DNA of 64,000 nt from Chloroflexota bacterium. Lineage in GTDB: Bacteria > Chloroflexota > Anaerolineae > Anaerolineales > Villigracilaceae. Positions 11,459-20,984 of the stretch are shown here, one piece after another. The notes beneath the pieces are model-generated. The model did no database searches. It was not told the DNA's origin and was given only the letters and a program-made list of their open reading frames with translations. The DNA lies in NCBI GenBank assembly GCA_026390015.1, contig JAPLGS010000139.1, positions 124,001 to 188,000 on the forward strand, read 5' to 3'. Numbering within the stretch: position 1 is the first letter of the stretch; every line of letters starts with the position of its first letter. The position numbers were made by a program, and so were the translations under genes.

Positions 11459-12145
11459 CTATTTTCTCTTCTTGCGCCCGGTATTTAAGACAGAAATTTC
11501 CTGGGCACTGAGTCCCTTTTCCAATAAAAATTCGCGTTTCGGTTTCAACGCGCCCGTGGGGCAGACCGCGACGCATTGTCCGCATAACACACAACTTGTT
11601 TCAGGGATCGTTCTGTCGAAGAAGGTACCGATCTGTGTTTCAAATCCACGGCCGTCAAAGTTGATCGCAAAAGTATACTGCGCGTCCTCCGCGCAAACTT
11701 GTACGCAGCGCCAGCACAGCAGGCACTTCGAGTAATCACGAACAAACATCGGGTTATCATCTTTAACTTCAGGCTGTCTACGCTCTGCATCAGGGAAACG
11801 GCTGGATGACGCTCCATACTCATACATCATAATCTGGATTTCAGGAGCTTCAGACAGATCCATTGTCGACGCCAGCATTTCCAAAATCGTTCTTCGCGCC
11901 CGTATGACTTTCTCGCTTCGCGTCTGAACCTTCATGTTGCTTGCCGCTTTGACAATGCAAGCTGGCTGGAGCACTCTCTGCCCCTCCACCTCGACGACGC
12001 AGATTCGGCAAAGAGCATTGGCTGTAGTCGCTTCGTGGAAACAGATCGTTGGAATATCAACACCATTCTCGCGCGCAATTTCAAGCAGGGTTTTATTTTC
12101 TTCTGCGCTTACTTCTTTGCCGTCCATAAAAAATGTGACAGTCAT
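11459..12145 (-). CDS. 2Fe-2S/4Fe-4S electron-transfer subunit (NuoG N-terminal/HoxU-like)
   Basis: [48 protein letters not shown]. Confidence 0.88.
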   Translation of the reverse strand: MTVTFFMDGKEVSAEENKTLLEIARENGVDIPTICFHEATTANALCRICVVEVEGQRVLQPACIVKAASNMKVQTRSEKVIRARRTILEMLASTMDLSEAPEIQIMMYEYGASSSRFPDAERRQPEVKDDNPMFVRDYSKCLLCWRCVQVCAEDAQYTFAINFDGRGFETQIGTFFDRTIPETSCVLCGQCVAVCPTGALKPKREFLLEKGLSAQEISVLNTGRKKRK

Positions 12146-12176
12146 GAATTCACCTTATAGTTTGTCAAAAGTCGAT

Positions 12177-14027
12177 TCATTTTTTCTTAGCCGTTGTTTT
12201 CGTAACCTTCGTTATCGTTTTCGACTTCGGCTTTAACTTTTTCTTCTCCACAACTTTTGACGTCGCCTTTTTATCAATAGATTTCTTTACAGTCTTTGGA
12301 ACTTTAGAATCTTTAGAAGCCTTCGATATCTTCCGACCTACAACATTTGATTTTTGACTTTCCCCGAAAAGCTCCGGCCATAACTTCATCGCGGACAACA
12401 CCGCGCTCGCCGCGGTCTGCCCCAAACCGCAGAGGCTTGATTCTGTCATCGTCCAGCCAACATCTTCCAGGCGGAAAAAATCTCCAGACAATACGCCCCC
12501 GCTGGCTACGCGATCCAAGATTTCCATTTGTCGTTGTGTTCCCATTTGACAGGGATAGCATTTGCCGCAGGATTCATGCGCGAAAAATTTTCCCAGCCGC
12601 TTCAAGGCATCGCGGATTTCGCGCGTCTCATCGAATACCATTACCACGCCAGAACCCAAAGGCAGTCCAGCGGCGCGCAGATCTTCAAAAGTCATTTTGA
12701 CATTCAAATGTTCAGGTGTGGCAAATGCTCCCGCCGCGCCGCCAAACAAAATCGCCTTGAGGGATTTTTTACCCGCGACACCGCCAGCCATTTTTAGCAG
12801 TTCGCGTAAAGTCGTCCCAAATGGAATTTCATACAGACCTGGTTTTACGACATCTCCAGAAACACAAAAGAGCTTGGTCCCGGGGGATTTTTCCGTGCCT
12901 ATCTTGCGATATTTCAAAGCGCCCTTTGAAATAATGAGCGGCACGTTGCAAAGCGTTTCAACATTATTGATAACGGTTGGCTTGTCGAACAAACCGTTCG
13001 TGGTTGGGAATGGCGGCTTCACACGCGGAAAACCACGCTTGCCTTCGATCGATTCGAACAGCGCAGTTTCCTCTCCGCAAATATAAGCGCCTGCCCCAAC
13101 GCGGATTTCAATTTCAAAATGTTGACCAAGATAACCTGCTTCGCAAGCTTCATCCAATGCTTTTTCCAAAACTGGAATAATGTATGGATATTCGGCGCGA
13201 ATGTAAATATAACCCTTGCTCGCGCCGATGGCATACGCAGCGATGCACATTCCTTCGATGGCTCGATGGGGATCATCCAATAATAAAATTCTGTCTTTGA
13301 ATGTGCCGGGTTCAGATTCATCTGCGTTGCACACAATATATTTTTGTAAGCCCTCGGCTTTCGCGGCACCTTCCCATTTGATTCCCGTTGGGAACGCAGC
13401 GCCTCCGCGACCGACTAATCCACTCAATTTGATTTCAGTGATCACATCTTCGGGTTTTATTTTTAATGCTTTTTGATACGCGGAGTATTCGCCATACTTT
13501 GCCAAAGTTGTCGTGCCATTCCCACAGTTGGCGGTCAACTCATGGATGGAGCCATAAACAATCGATCGCGGAATACCGAGATCATAGGATTGAAATTTGG
13601 GAGTGATGTTTGTTTGCGCGTCATCGTCCACGAGCGCGGCTGGGGCTTGCTCGCAAAGCCCAAGGCAGGGACTCCGCTCGATGGTTAGAGACAGTTCTTC
13701 GGTCGTCTGACCCGGTTCCACATCATAATGCTTGCAAAGATTAACAAGGAGATTATCCGCACCTTTGAGCGCGCAGGCTTGATCGGTGCAAACGCGAATA
13801 AAATTCCTGCCGACTGGTTGGTTATAAAAGAGCGAATAAAATTCTATAACGCCATGCACATCCGCAAGCGGCACACGCAAAGACTTTGCGATTTCAGCGG
13901 CCACCTCCTGTGGAAGCCAACCATATAACTTTTGCGCGGCATGCAACGCGGGCAATAAACCGGAACGACCGAGTGGGATAAATTTTGGAAGTTCTTTATT
14001 CAAAGGGATAAGATCAATTTCAGACAT
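12177..14027 (-). CDS. fused NuoE-NuoF-like NAD-linked dehydrogenase subunit with Lys-rich C-terminal tail
   Basis: NuoE-like N-terminus ([30 protein letters not shown]) joined to NuoF ([45 protein letters not shown]). Confidence 0.9.
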   Translation of the reverse strand: MSEIDLIPLNKELPKFIPLGRSGLLPALHAAQKLYGWLPQEVAAEIAKSLRVPLADVHGVIEFYSLFYNQPVGRNFIRVCTDQACALKGADNLLVNLCKHYDVEPGQTTEELSLTIERSPCLGLCEQAPAALVDDDAQTNITPKFQSYDLGIPRSIVYGSIHELTANCGNGTTTLAKYGEYSAYQKALKIKPEDVITEIKLSGLVGRGGAAFPTGIKWEGAAKAEGLQKYIVCNADESEPGTFKDRILLLDDPHRAIEGMCIAAYAIGASKGYIYIRAEYPYIIPVLEKALDEACEAGYLGQHFEIEIRVGAGAYICGEETALFESIEGKRGFPRVKPPFPTTNGLFDKPTVINNVETLCNVPLIISKGALKYRKIGTEKSPGTKLFCVSGDVVKPGLYEIPFGTTLRELLKMAGGVAGKKSLKAILFGGAAGAFATPEHLNVKMTFEDLRAAGLPLGSGVVMVFDETREIRDALKRLGKFFAHESCGKCYPCQMGTQRQMEILDRVASGGVLSGDFFRLEDVGWTMTESSLCGLGQTAASAVLSAMKLWPELFGESQKSNVVGRKISKASKDSKVPKTVKKSIDKKATSKVVEKKKLKPKSKTITKVTKTTAKKK

Positions 14028-14054
14028 GAATACTCCAGTAAGCCGAGTATAGAC

Positions 14055-14092
14055 GCAAATAAAACAACCTGCAAGCAGGTTGTTTTATTTGC
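14055..14092 (-). terminator. terminator after the Nramp gene
   Basis: Perfect 18-bp inverted repeat GCAAATAAAACAACCTGC-tt-GCAGGTTGTTTTATTTGC (minus strand) containing A/T tracts. Confidence 0.75.
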
Positions 14093-14096
14093 AAAG

Positions 14097-15398
14097 CTAC
14101 CATTTAAATATTACAGCCGCAACCGTAAAAGCGGAAGCGATCACAATGAAGACGGAAGCAGCTGTGGTAAAGTTTTTCTGGAAACCATTATTGACATGTG
14201 ATCCCATCAATTTTTTGCTGCTGGTCAACTTAATAAGATAGAAGAAAACCAGCGGCAGGATCATGGCATTCAACGTCTGTGTGGCGATGGCGAAATGAAA
14301 GAGTGAAATGCCGGGGATGGTTGTAATTAATGCCGCTAAAACCAATTGAATGATAAAGAGAATATAAAAAGTTTTGCTCTTTTGAAAATCTGTATCCAAA
14401 CTGCCAGACAGGCCGAAAAATTCAGAGAAGGCGTATGCGGTTGAAAGGGGCACGATGATAAGTCCCATAAAAGCGGCGGCGAGTAACCCAACCGCGAAGA
14501 GTTCACTGGCAAGCTCACCCGCAAACGGACGGATCGCCAGAGCGGCCTGTTCACCCGATTGTAGTTGAATCCCGCCGACACCATAGCCGTGTGAATTTAG
14601 CGCGGCCGCTGTCGCGACGATCATGAAGAACGAGAAAAAATCTGTCAGGAATGCGCCCCAGTATGTTTCAAATTGGGAATATTTAAGTGTATCTTTATCC
14701 ATTTTTTTATCGAAGGCAAAACTGCTAATAAAGAACTGTCCCCAGGGAGTAATGGTAGTTCCCAGCACGCCCATGCCGATCACCAAATAGCTGACGAGGT
14801 ATTTGGACGTCCATGAAACGCCATGTGGATATATCAAATTGCTTAGCGCCAATCCCCAATTGGGGTTGGCTTTGACCGCCGAAAAAATATAGGTCACATA
14901 AAACAAGGAGACGATCAGCATAATGCTCTGCGTTAATTTGTAATTTCCTTTTGTGATAAATATAAACGCGATGAGCAGCATCCCGATCACAAAAGGGAGA
15001 ACTGGAATATTCAACATTCCGCTGACCGTCCGAATGGCGGAAACTTCAGTTGTGATGGTGCCCAGATTGGCGATCATTAATCCCATAAAAATAAATAACG
15101 AGACTTTGATTCCATATTTCTCGCGGATCAAGTCTGCCAGGCCGCGGCGGGTAACCAGCGTCAGGCGCATGCCCATTTCCTGCGTGACCGCCAGCAGAAT
15201 GGTGATGATCAACAACGGAAACAGGATCGGATAGCCAAGTGTCGCACCGGCTATGGAATAGGTAGCAACTCCGCCGGCGTCGTTATCTGCCATAGCGGCG
15301 ATGGTAGCGGGACCAAATACCGAGAGGATCAAGACAGCGCGGCGAACCCAACGATTAGCGATCCACTTTTCGCGTAAAGAGATAAATATATTTTTCAT
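14097..15398 (-). CDS. Nramp-family (SLC11-like) divalent metal transporter, non-canonical metal site
   Basis: TM1 GPATIAAMADNDAGGVATYSIAGA in place of DPGN; TM6 GTTITPWGQFF in place of A-M-P-H-N. Confidence 0.82.
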   Translation of the reverse strand: MKNIFISLREKWIANRWVRRAVLILSVFGPATIAAMADNDAGGVATYSIAGATLGYPILFPLLIITILLAVTQEMGMRLTLVTRRGLADLIREKYGIKVSLFIFMGLMIANLGTITTEVSAIRTVSGMLNIPVLPFVIGMLLIAFIFITKGNYKLTQSIMLIVSLFYVTYIFSAVKANPNWGLALSNLIYPHGVSWTSKYLVSYLVIGMGVLGTTITPWGQFFISSFAFDKKMDKDTLKYSQFETYWGAFLTDFFSFFMIVATAAALNSHGYGVGGIQLQSGEQAALAIRPFAGELASELFAVGLLAAAFMGLIIVPLSTAYAFSEFFGLSGSLDTDFQKSKTFYILFIIQLVLAALITTIPGISLFHFAIATQTLNAMILPLVFFYLIKLTSSKKLMGSHVNNGFQKNFTTAASVFIVIASAFTVAAVIFKW

Positions 15399-16660
15399 TC
15401 GAGCGCTCCAAAGAAATGCGGCAGACGCTTTTTCCAGGCTGTGGGCAATATTTTATCGAGCGCATCATCAGAGGTGACGATGCCGTGCAACTTATTGTCA
15501 GCATCCACAACGGGAACGGCGATCAAATTATATTTGGCCACCATTTGCGCGATCTCGTTCTGCTCTGTATCCAGTTCAACACTGACCACGCGTTTGTGCA
15601 TAAATTCCGTGATCGGTGTTTCAGGCTGGGCAAGGATCAAATCACTGAGCGAGAAGACTCCGATCAAATGCTCTTCTTCATCGGTGACGTAAACGTAATA
15701 AACCAACTCGGCTTCTTCGCCCACTTTGCGCAGATGTTCAATAGTTTGAGACGCGCTCATATTTGGCAGTACCGAAACGTATTCAGTCGTCATCAGCCCG
15801 CCGGCTGTATCCTCAGCATAACGCAGTAATTCGCGCACTTCATCGGCATCTTCAACTTCCATGAGTTTGAGTAAATCCTGGCGGCGGCCATCCGGCAGTT
15901 CGGCCAGCAAGTCAGTGGCTTCATCTGGTGACATTTCTTCGAGAACGTCTGCCATTATCTCATCCGAGAAGTGTTCGATGATGCTGGCTTGAAAATCTGG
16001 TTCTACTTCTTCAAGAGTTTCGGCAAGCCGCTTGATGTCGAGTTTATGAAGTATCTCTCTATGTTCAGTGCGGTTAAGGTTGGAAATAATTTCGGCGATA
16101 TCGGAGGGGTGCAATTCGGCGAGTTTTTCTGCGGGGACTTTCAGACGCATGGATTGGTCGTGCGTCAAAGGTTCGACGAACTCCCAGGAAATAGTGCCCT
16201 CTGACAGGTCCGCTTTAAAGCGCTGGGCGGCCCAACGTCCCAGTTTTTCCAATCCGATTCGACGCATGATTCCCAGCATTCCAATATCCACGTTGCTGAC
16301 AATGACATTGCCATTAACGCGCACCAATTCAATGTCATTGACGCGCACCACGCGCGCGTCATCGGTATCAATGATCTGTTGATCAAGGACATCTTCAACA
16401 AGACGAATATCGCTCTCGCGCGATTCGTAATTTGGGATATCCACTGCGGGTCGCTTCAACGGGATGGCGGCGGAGAGCAGTGCGGCAAGATCGGAGTAAG
16501 GCAGGGTAATATCGCCATCCATGCCATGTACAATGATCGCGTCCACAACGGGATGCGAGAATTCGCTATAAGTGCGCGCGATCAAATCCTTTAGCACGCC
16601 AATTTTTTTGCCGTCATAGTCAGTGACCGGGCGTCCAATGAGTTCGCTAATGAAAGCCAT
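15395..16660 (-). CDS. PRC-barrel + MgtE-N + CBS protein lacking the MgtE transmembrane channel
   Basis: PRC-like N-terminus, MgtE-N repeats (LHPSDIAEIISNL...LEEMSPDEATDLLAELPD), two CBS motifs; no TM segments; start ATG 16660; 4-nt overlap with Nramp. Confidence 0.82.
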   Translation of the reverse strand: MAFISELIGRPVTDYDGKKIGVLKDLIARTYSEFSHPVVDAIIVHGMDGDITLPYSDLAALLSAAIPLKRPAVDIPNYESRESDIRLVEDVLDQQIIDTDDARVVRVNDIELVRVNGNVIVSNVDIGMLGIMRRIGLEKLGRWAAQRFKADLSEGTISWEFVEPLTHDQSMRLKVPAEKLAELHPSDIAEIISNLNRTEHREILHKLDIKRLAETLEEVEPDFQASIIEHFSDEIMADVLEEMSPDEATDLLAELPDGRRQDLLKLMEVEDADEVRELLRYAEDTAGGLMTTEYVSVLPNMSASQTIEHLRKVGEEAELVYYVYVTDEEEHLIGVFSLSDLILAQPETPITEFMHKRVVSVELDTEQNEIAQMVAKYNLIAVPVVDADNKLHGIVTSDDALDKILPTAWKKRLPHFFGALE

Positions 16661-16676
16661 GGGTACTCCTTTGCGT

Positions 16677-16713
16677 AAAACAAAAACCACCTTGGGATAT
16701 TCTCCGAAGGTGG
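16677..16713 (-). terminator. leader terminator upstream of the MgtE-N/Nramp operon
   Basis: Minus strand: CCACCTTcGGAgaataTCCcAAGGTGGTTTTTGTTTT, ending 17 nt before ATG 16660. Confidence 0.65.
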
Positions 16714-16743
16714 CGACGGACTCAGGGAAAAACAACAGTCTAC

Positions 16744-16878
16744 TTAATCATGCCGCGCAGAAAGGAAAGTGACGCGCGTGGGAATACAGTTGACTTGCAC
16801 CTGGGATAATCGCATTTCGGAGAAGTTAAAACGGAATATAAACGAACGACATAAATGGTCATCCGCATCCACGGCCAT
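16744..16878 (-). CDS. candidate leader peptide ORF (MAVDADDHLCRSFIFRFNFSEMRLSQVQVNCIPTRVTFLSARHD), GTG 16872 also possible start
   Basis: AAAAAAGGAGG upstream (16881-16886); GTG at 16872 has 8-nt SD spacing; TAA stop about 30 nt before the leader terminator. Confidence 0.4.
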   Translation of the reverse strand: MAVDADDHLCRSFIFRFNFSEMRLSQVQVNCIPTRVTFLSARHD

Positions 16879-16919
16879 CACCTCCTTTTTTGGTTGAGCT
16901 TGAATAATTATCATAAGAA

Positions 16920-17068
16920 CCAGTGACTACTCCCCCACGCCTAAAGGCGGGGGCTTCTAGGGCAAAGCCCAGGCTCTCTAGTCCGAGAGCTTCTATGTTG
17001 TTTAGTATACTACAAGCAAAATCGTTCCTTACATCTCCACTGCTAAAGCAGGGAGCTTTACGGAACAT
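16920..17068 (-). mobile_element. IS200/IS605-derived relic or miniature palindrome-associated element
   Basis: Two hairpins of identical architecture (4 bp, bulged A, 4 bp, TAAA loop) at 16933-16953 and 17035-17055; minus-strand translation ...NNIEALGLESLGFALEAPAFRRGG resembles a TnpB C-terminus. Confidence 0.6.
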
Positions 17069-17171
17069 TTGGTAAGTTTATACTCCCGTCAAATAGAATC
17101 CGTCAAGAGTGAAAAAGATAATTCTCAAGATGGATTTAATACATCCGCAAATTTAGTAGAAAAAAGTCCAA

Positions 17172-18347
17172 TTATCTCTGGTGTAATCCTCTTGCTTTTT
17201 CAACTAATATTGGCAGAGTCTTCAAAAATTCGTCCACGTGCGCGGGTGATGAATCAACGCCGAGTGTGATGCGCAAGGACCCCAAGGCCCAATTGCGAGG
17301 GGTACCCAAAGAAGTTATTACTTCGCTCGGCTCAGGGTTTCCTGTTTTACAGGCCGAACCCGAAGAGCAGGCAAAACCCGCTGAATCAAGTAGTTGCAGT
17401 AAAAGGTTTCCATCAACATCTTTGAAAACAAATGAAGCATGGTTTGGAAGGCGGGATTCAGGATGACCCGTCAATTTGGAATCAGAAATTGTTTCAAGGA
17501 CTTCTCCGATAATATGGTCACGCAATGGCTGGACGTGTGCGATGCGCATATCTCTTTCTTCCATCGCAAGCTGTAACGCCACGGCAAAGCCGACGATGTA
17601 CGGCACATTCTGCGTCCCTGCGCGCAGACTAAATTCCTGCCCGCCACCTGTCATCTGCGGGATAAGTTCAGTTCCATTGCGAACGTATAGCGCGCCAACG
17701 CCTTTTGGCCCGTAGAATTTATGTCCGCCGAGTGACATCAGATCCACACCGAGCTTTTCAACATTTACATCCAGATATGCTGCGGCTTGAACTGCATCCG
17801 TGTGAAAGAGTATATTGTTTGCACGGGCAATCTCGGCCAATTCAGGAATTGGATTGATGGTTCCGATCTCATTATTTGCGAACATCACCGAAGCAAGCAC
17901 CGTATCAGTGCAAACAGCTTTGTTCAAGGAAATCGGCCTGACCGCGCCGTACTCATCCACGTCCAGCCATTCAAGCAGGAAACCATATTCCTTTTCAAGC
18001 TGTTGCGCGGTCTTGCTGACCGCGTGATGTTCGGTTTTGGATGTGAGGATCCACTTTTTGGCGGAGACATTTCGCTTTGCAATGGATGCGCCGCGAAGCG
18101 CAAGATTGTCAGACTCAGAGCCGCAGGATGTGAAGATGATCTCGTCTGGTTTGCAATATAGAACAGCAGCGACTTTCTCGCGCGCAGCATCAACCGCGGC
18201 TTCGGCTTTTTGTCCAAAGCGGTGAATGGAGGATGGGTTTCCGAAAGATTCGCGGAAATAGGGCAGCATCGCATCAAAGACGCGCGAGTCAACTGGAGTA
18301 GTGGCGGCGTAATCAAGATAAATCATACCGTGGATTATAGCAAACAA
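17172..18347 (-). CDS. cysteine desulfurase (NifS/IscS-like)
   Basis: YLDYAATTPVDSRV, GGHKFYGPKGVGALYVR, SSGSACKTG. Confidence 0.93.
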   Translation of the reverse strand: MFAIIHGMIYLDYAATTPVDSRVFDAMLPYFRESFGNPSSIHRFGQKAEAAVDAAREKVAAVLYCKPDEIIFTSCGSESDNLALRGASIAKRNVSAKKWILTSKTEHHAVSKTAQQLEKEYGFLLEWLDVDEYGAVRPISLNKAVCTDTVLASVMFANNEIGTINPIPELAEIARANNILFHTDAVQAAAYLDVNVEKLGVDLMSLGGHKFYGPKGVGALYVRNGTELIPQMTGGGQEFSLRAGTQNVPYIVGFAVALQLAMEERDMRIAHVQPLRDHIIGEVLETISDSKLTGHPESRLPNHASFVFKDVDGNLLLQLLDSAGFACSSGSACKTGNPEPSEVITSLGTPRNWALGSLRITLGVDSSPAHVDEFLKTLPILVEKARGLHQR

Positions 18348-18397
18348 TTTTGACTGAGTGATAAAATAGGCCTATTCAATCAGAAAATAGGTGAACC

Positions 18398-19435
18398 ATG
18401 AGCGACTTCCTTAACTTTCTTAATACCGCAGACCACGAAACCTTGAAAAAAATTTCGGGCATCTCAAACACACTGGCCGAGAATATCATATCCGCGCGTC
18501 CGTTTGATATAGCGGACGATCTGTTGCTCGTCCACGGGGTGGGAAAAAATCTGCTGGCGCGGATGCAATTCTTTGCCGAGGCGCAGGAAGAACCGTCAGA
18601 AAGCCAGGCCATCATCACGATTGACGAAGAAGCGCCGCCTGCTCCCATCGAGAAGAGTCGGGCTGAGCCAGAGTCGCCTGCGGAGGAGAAGCCATCCTTC
18701 GGGTCACGTCTGGGGCAGGCATTTCTCAATTTCATTAGAGCGTTGTTTAGATTGATCGCCACGGTTTTGGTGATCGCTGGAATTGGCGCTGCCATTTATT
18801 TTGGAGCGCCGTTCATCAACGATAATTTTATTGTGCCTTTACAACGCAACACTGCGCAAATAAATCAACTTGAAAACGAGATCGCTATTCTGCAAACACA
18901 ATTGAATGAAATGAATACGCGCGTGAACGCGGTCGAAACGACGATCGAGGCGCACACCGCCAGTATTGCGAAGCTGGAAGAAATGCAAGCGACGCTCGAA
19001 CAGGAAATTTCAAATAAAAATAACAGCGTGATGATTGCGTTGAAACGCGAGATCATGCTGACGCGCGCCATTGAAACGATCGCACGCGGACGCTTATTCC
19101 TTTCGCAAAGCAATTTTGGACTGGCACACGATGATGTGAAAACCACACGTGATATTCTGGAAAAGTTAATCGTGGACGCTCCCGCCTATCAAGTAGATGC
19201 GTTGAATCAAATTATCATACGGCTTGATCTTGCTTTGAGTAACCTGCCTGCCTTCCCCGTCATTGCTGTGGATGATGTGGATATCGCCTGGCAATTATTG
19301 ATGATGGGACTGCCGGAGAGTGAAGCGGATTTTGTCGCGACGATCACTTCCACGCCGACGCCCGCCCCGATTCCAACGTTCAGTTCCACGCCAGAAGCGA
19401 CACCTTCGGCAATTGCTCCGACCGCAACACCTTAA
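18398..19435 (+). CDS. membrane protein with N-terminal helix-hairpin-helix-like repeats and a periplasmic coiled coil
   Basis: LKKISGISNTLAENIISARPF / LLLVHGVGKNLLARM HhH-like motifs, one TM, heptad-like segment, Pro/Thr-rich tail. Confidence 0.6.
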   Translation: MSDFLNFLNTADHETLKKISGISNTLAENIISARPFDIADDLLLVHGVGKNLLARMQFFAEAQEEPSESQAIITIDEEAPPAPIEKSRAEPESPAEEKPSFGSRLGQAFLNFIRALFRLIATVLVIAGIGAAIYFGAPFINDNFIVPLQRNTAQINQLENEIAILQTQLNEMNTRVNAVETTIEAHTASIAKLEEMQATLEQEISNKNNSVMIALKREIMLTRAIETIARGRLFLSQSNFGLAHDDVKTTRDILEKLIVDAPAYQVDALNQIIIRLDLALSNLPAFPVIAVDDVDIAWQLLMMGLPESEADFVATITSTPTPAPIPTFSSTPEATPSAIAPTATP

Positions 19436-19487
19436 TATTTATTTAATTTATAATCTACAAACTATATTTGATCTGGAGAAATAATCA

Positions 19488-20918
19488 ATGACACATAAAA
19501 TTAAGTTCGGCACAGATGGCTGGCGCGGAGTTATCGCGGAAGATTACACCTTTGACAATGTCCGCCGTTGTGCGCAGGGATTCGCTTCCTACATATTGTC
19601 GCAAGGAAAACAGGGACATTGGATCATTGTCGGCCACGACAAGCGTTTTAGCAGTGAACACTTCGCGGCGGCAGTTGCCGAAGTGTTGGCTGGCAACGGC
19701 TTGAAAGTTTATTTAACTCAGGAAGCCACGCCGACACCCGTCATCGCGTACGCGGTTGTGGACAAAAAAGCCGCAGGCGCAGTGAATGTCACAGCAAGTC
19801 ATAACCCGCCCACAGATAACGGTTTCAAAGTCCGCAATGAGACAGGCGGCGCGATCGACCCTCAAGGCTTGATCCAAATTGAATCATCCATTCCTGATGA
19901 CATCAAAGATGTTAAACGGAAATCATACAAGGAAGCAGAAGCCGCTGGCGAGATCATCGTGTTTGATGCAGCAACTCCCTATATTGATCATTTAACCCAA
20001 GACGGTTTGATCGACCTGCAACCCATCAAAGACGCGGGCTTGACTGTGATGGTGGATACCATGTGGGGCAACGGCGCAGGCTGGTTCCCACGATTACTGG
20101 CGGGCGGAAAAACCCGCGTGATCGAAATTCATAATGAGCGCAATCCATCCTTCCCTGAGATGAAACGTCCCGAACCGATCCAGCCGAATATTGATGTCGG
20201 GTTGCAGGCGACAGTGGACAACAAAGCCGACGTGCTCCTGATCACTGACGGTGACGCAGACCGCTGCGGCATCGGCGACGAGAACGGAAAATTCATCAAT
20301 CAATTGCGTGTGTTTGGTTTGCTCGCTTATTACATGCTCGAAGTGCGCGGTGACCGCGGCGACATTGTGAAAACATTATCCACAACCAACATGCTTAATA
20401 AACTCGGCGAGTTGTACGGAGTTCCTGTCCACGAAACCGGCGTGGGATTCAAATTCGTCGCGCCGAAAATGACCGAGACCAACGCGCTGATCGGCGGCGA
20501 AGAATCTGGCGGATACGCCTTCCGTGGAAATGTCCCTGAACGCGATGGGATTTTGGCAGGCTTATACATGCTCGACTTCATGGTGAAGACAGGCAAGAAG
20601 CCAACTGAATTATTGACGGACTTGTTCGCCAAAGTTGGCGGCGAATATTTCTACGACCGCGTGGATAGTCCCTTTAGCGGCGACCCTGAAACACGTAAAA
20701 AGATCATCATGGACAATAATCCCAAGACCCTCGGCGGATTGAAAGTAACCGAGCTTGTCACTGTGGATGGTTTCCAATTCAAAATGGAAGATGGCGGCTG
20801 GATGCTGATCCGCTTTTCTGGCACAGAACCCATTCTGCGTGTGTACTGCGAGACGCGCCACGGCGATAAAGTGCAAGCGATCTTGCAGGATGGATTGAAG
20901 GTTGCGGGAATAAAATAA
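19488..20918 (+). CDS. phosphoglucomutase/phosphomannomutase family protein
   Basis: [53 protein letters not shown]. Confidence 0.92.
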   Translation: MTHKIKFGTDGWRGVIAEDYTFDNVRRCAQGFASYILSQGKQGHWIIVGHDKRFSSEHFAAAVAEVLAGNGLKVYLTQEATPTPVIAYAVVDKKAAGAVNVTASHNPPTDNGFKVRNETGGAIDPQGLIQIESSIPDDIKDVKRKSYKEAEAAGEIIVFDAATPYIDHLTQDGLIDLQPIKDAGLTVMVDTMWGNGAGWFPRLLAGGKTRVIEIHNERNPSFPEMKRPEPIQPNIDVGLQATVDNKADVLLITDGDADRCGIGDENGKFINQLRVFGLLAYYMLEVRGDRGDIVKTLSTTNMLNKLGELYGVPVHETGVGFKFVAPKMTETNALIGGEESGGYAFRGNVPERDGILAGLYMLDFMVKTGKKPTELLTDLFAKVGGEYFYDRVDSPFSGDPETRKKIIMDNNPKTLGGLKVTELVTVDGFQFKMEDGGWMLIRFSGTEPILRVYCETRHGDKVQAILQDGLKVAGIK

Positions 20919-20933
20919 TCGATTACGCGTTGG

Positions 20934-20973
20934 CAGGTTGGAATATTTAATCATTCCGACCTGCCAACTTTTT
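20934..20973 (+). terminator. intrinsic terminator
   Basis: GTTGGCAGGTTGGAAT ... ATTCCGACCTGCCAACTTTTT. Confidence 0.85.
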
Positions 20974-20984
20974 AACTTGCGAAC

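Noticed and set aside
16920-16960. GGGGGAGTAG on the minus strand upstream of a metal-transport operon suggested a yybP-ykoY Mn2+ riboswitch
   Set aside because: Only the GGGGAGUAG string fits; the rest of the aptamer could not be found, and the hairpin is better explained as an IS200/IS605 end with a twin at 17035-17055.
16859-17068. ORF ending SSSTKKGGDGRGCG as a possible RiPP precursor
   Set aside because: No maturase nearby; the ORF body is the IS200/IS605 relic and the C-terminus overlaps the SD of the candidate leader.
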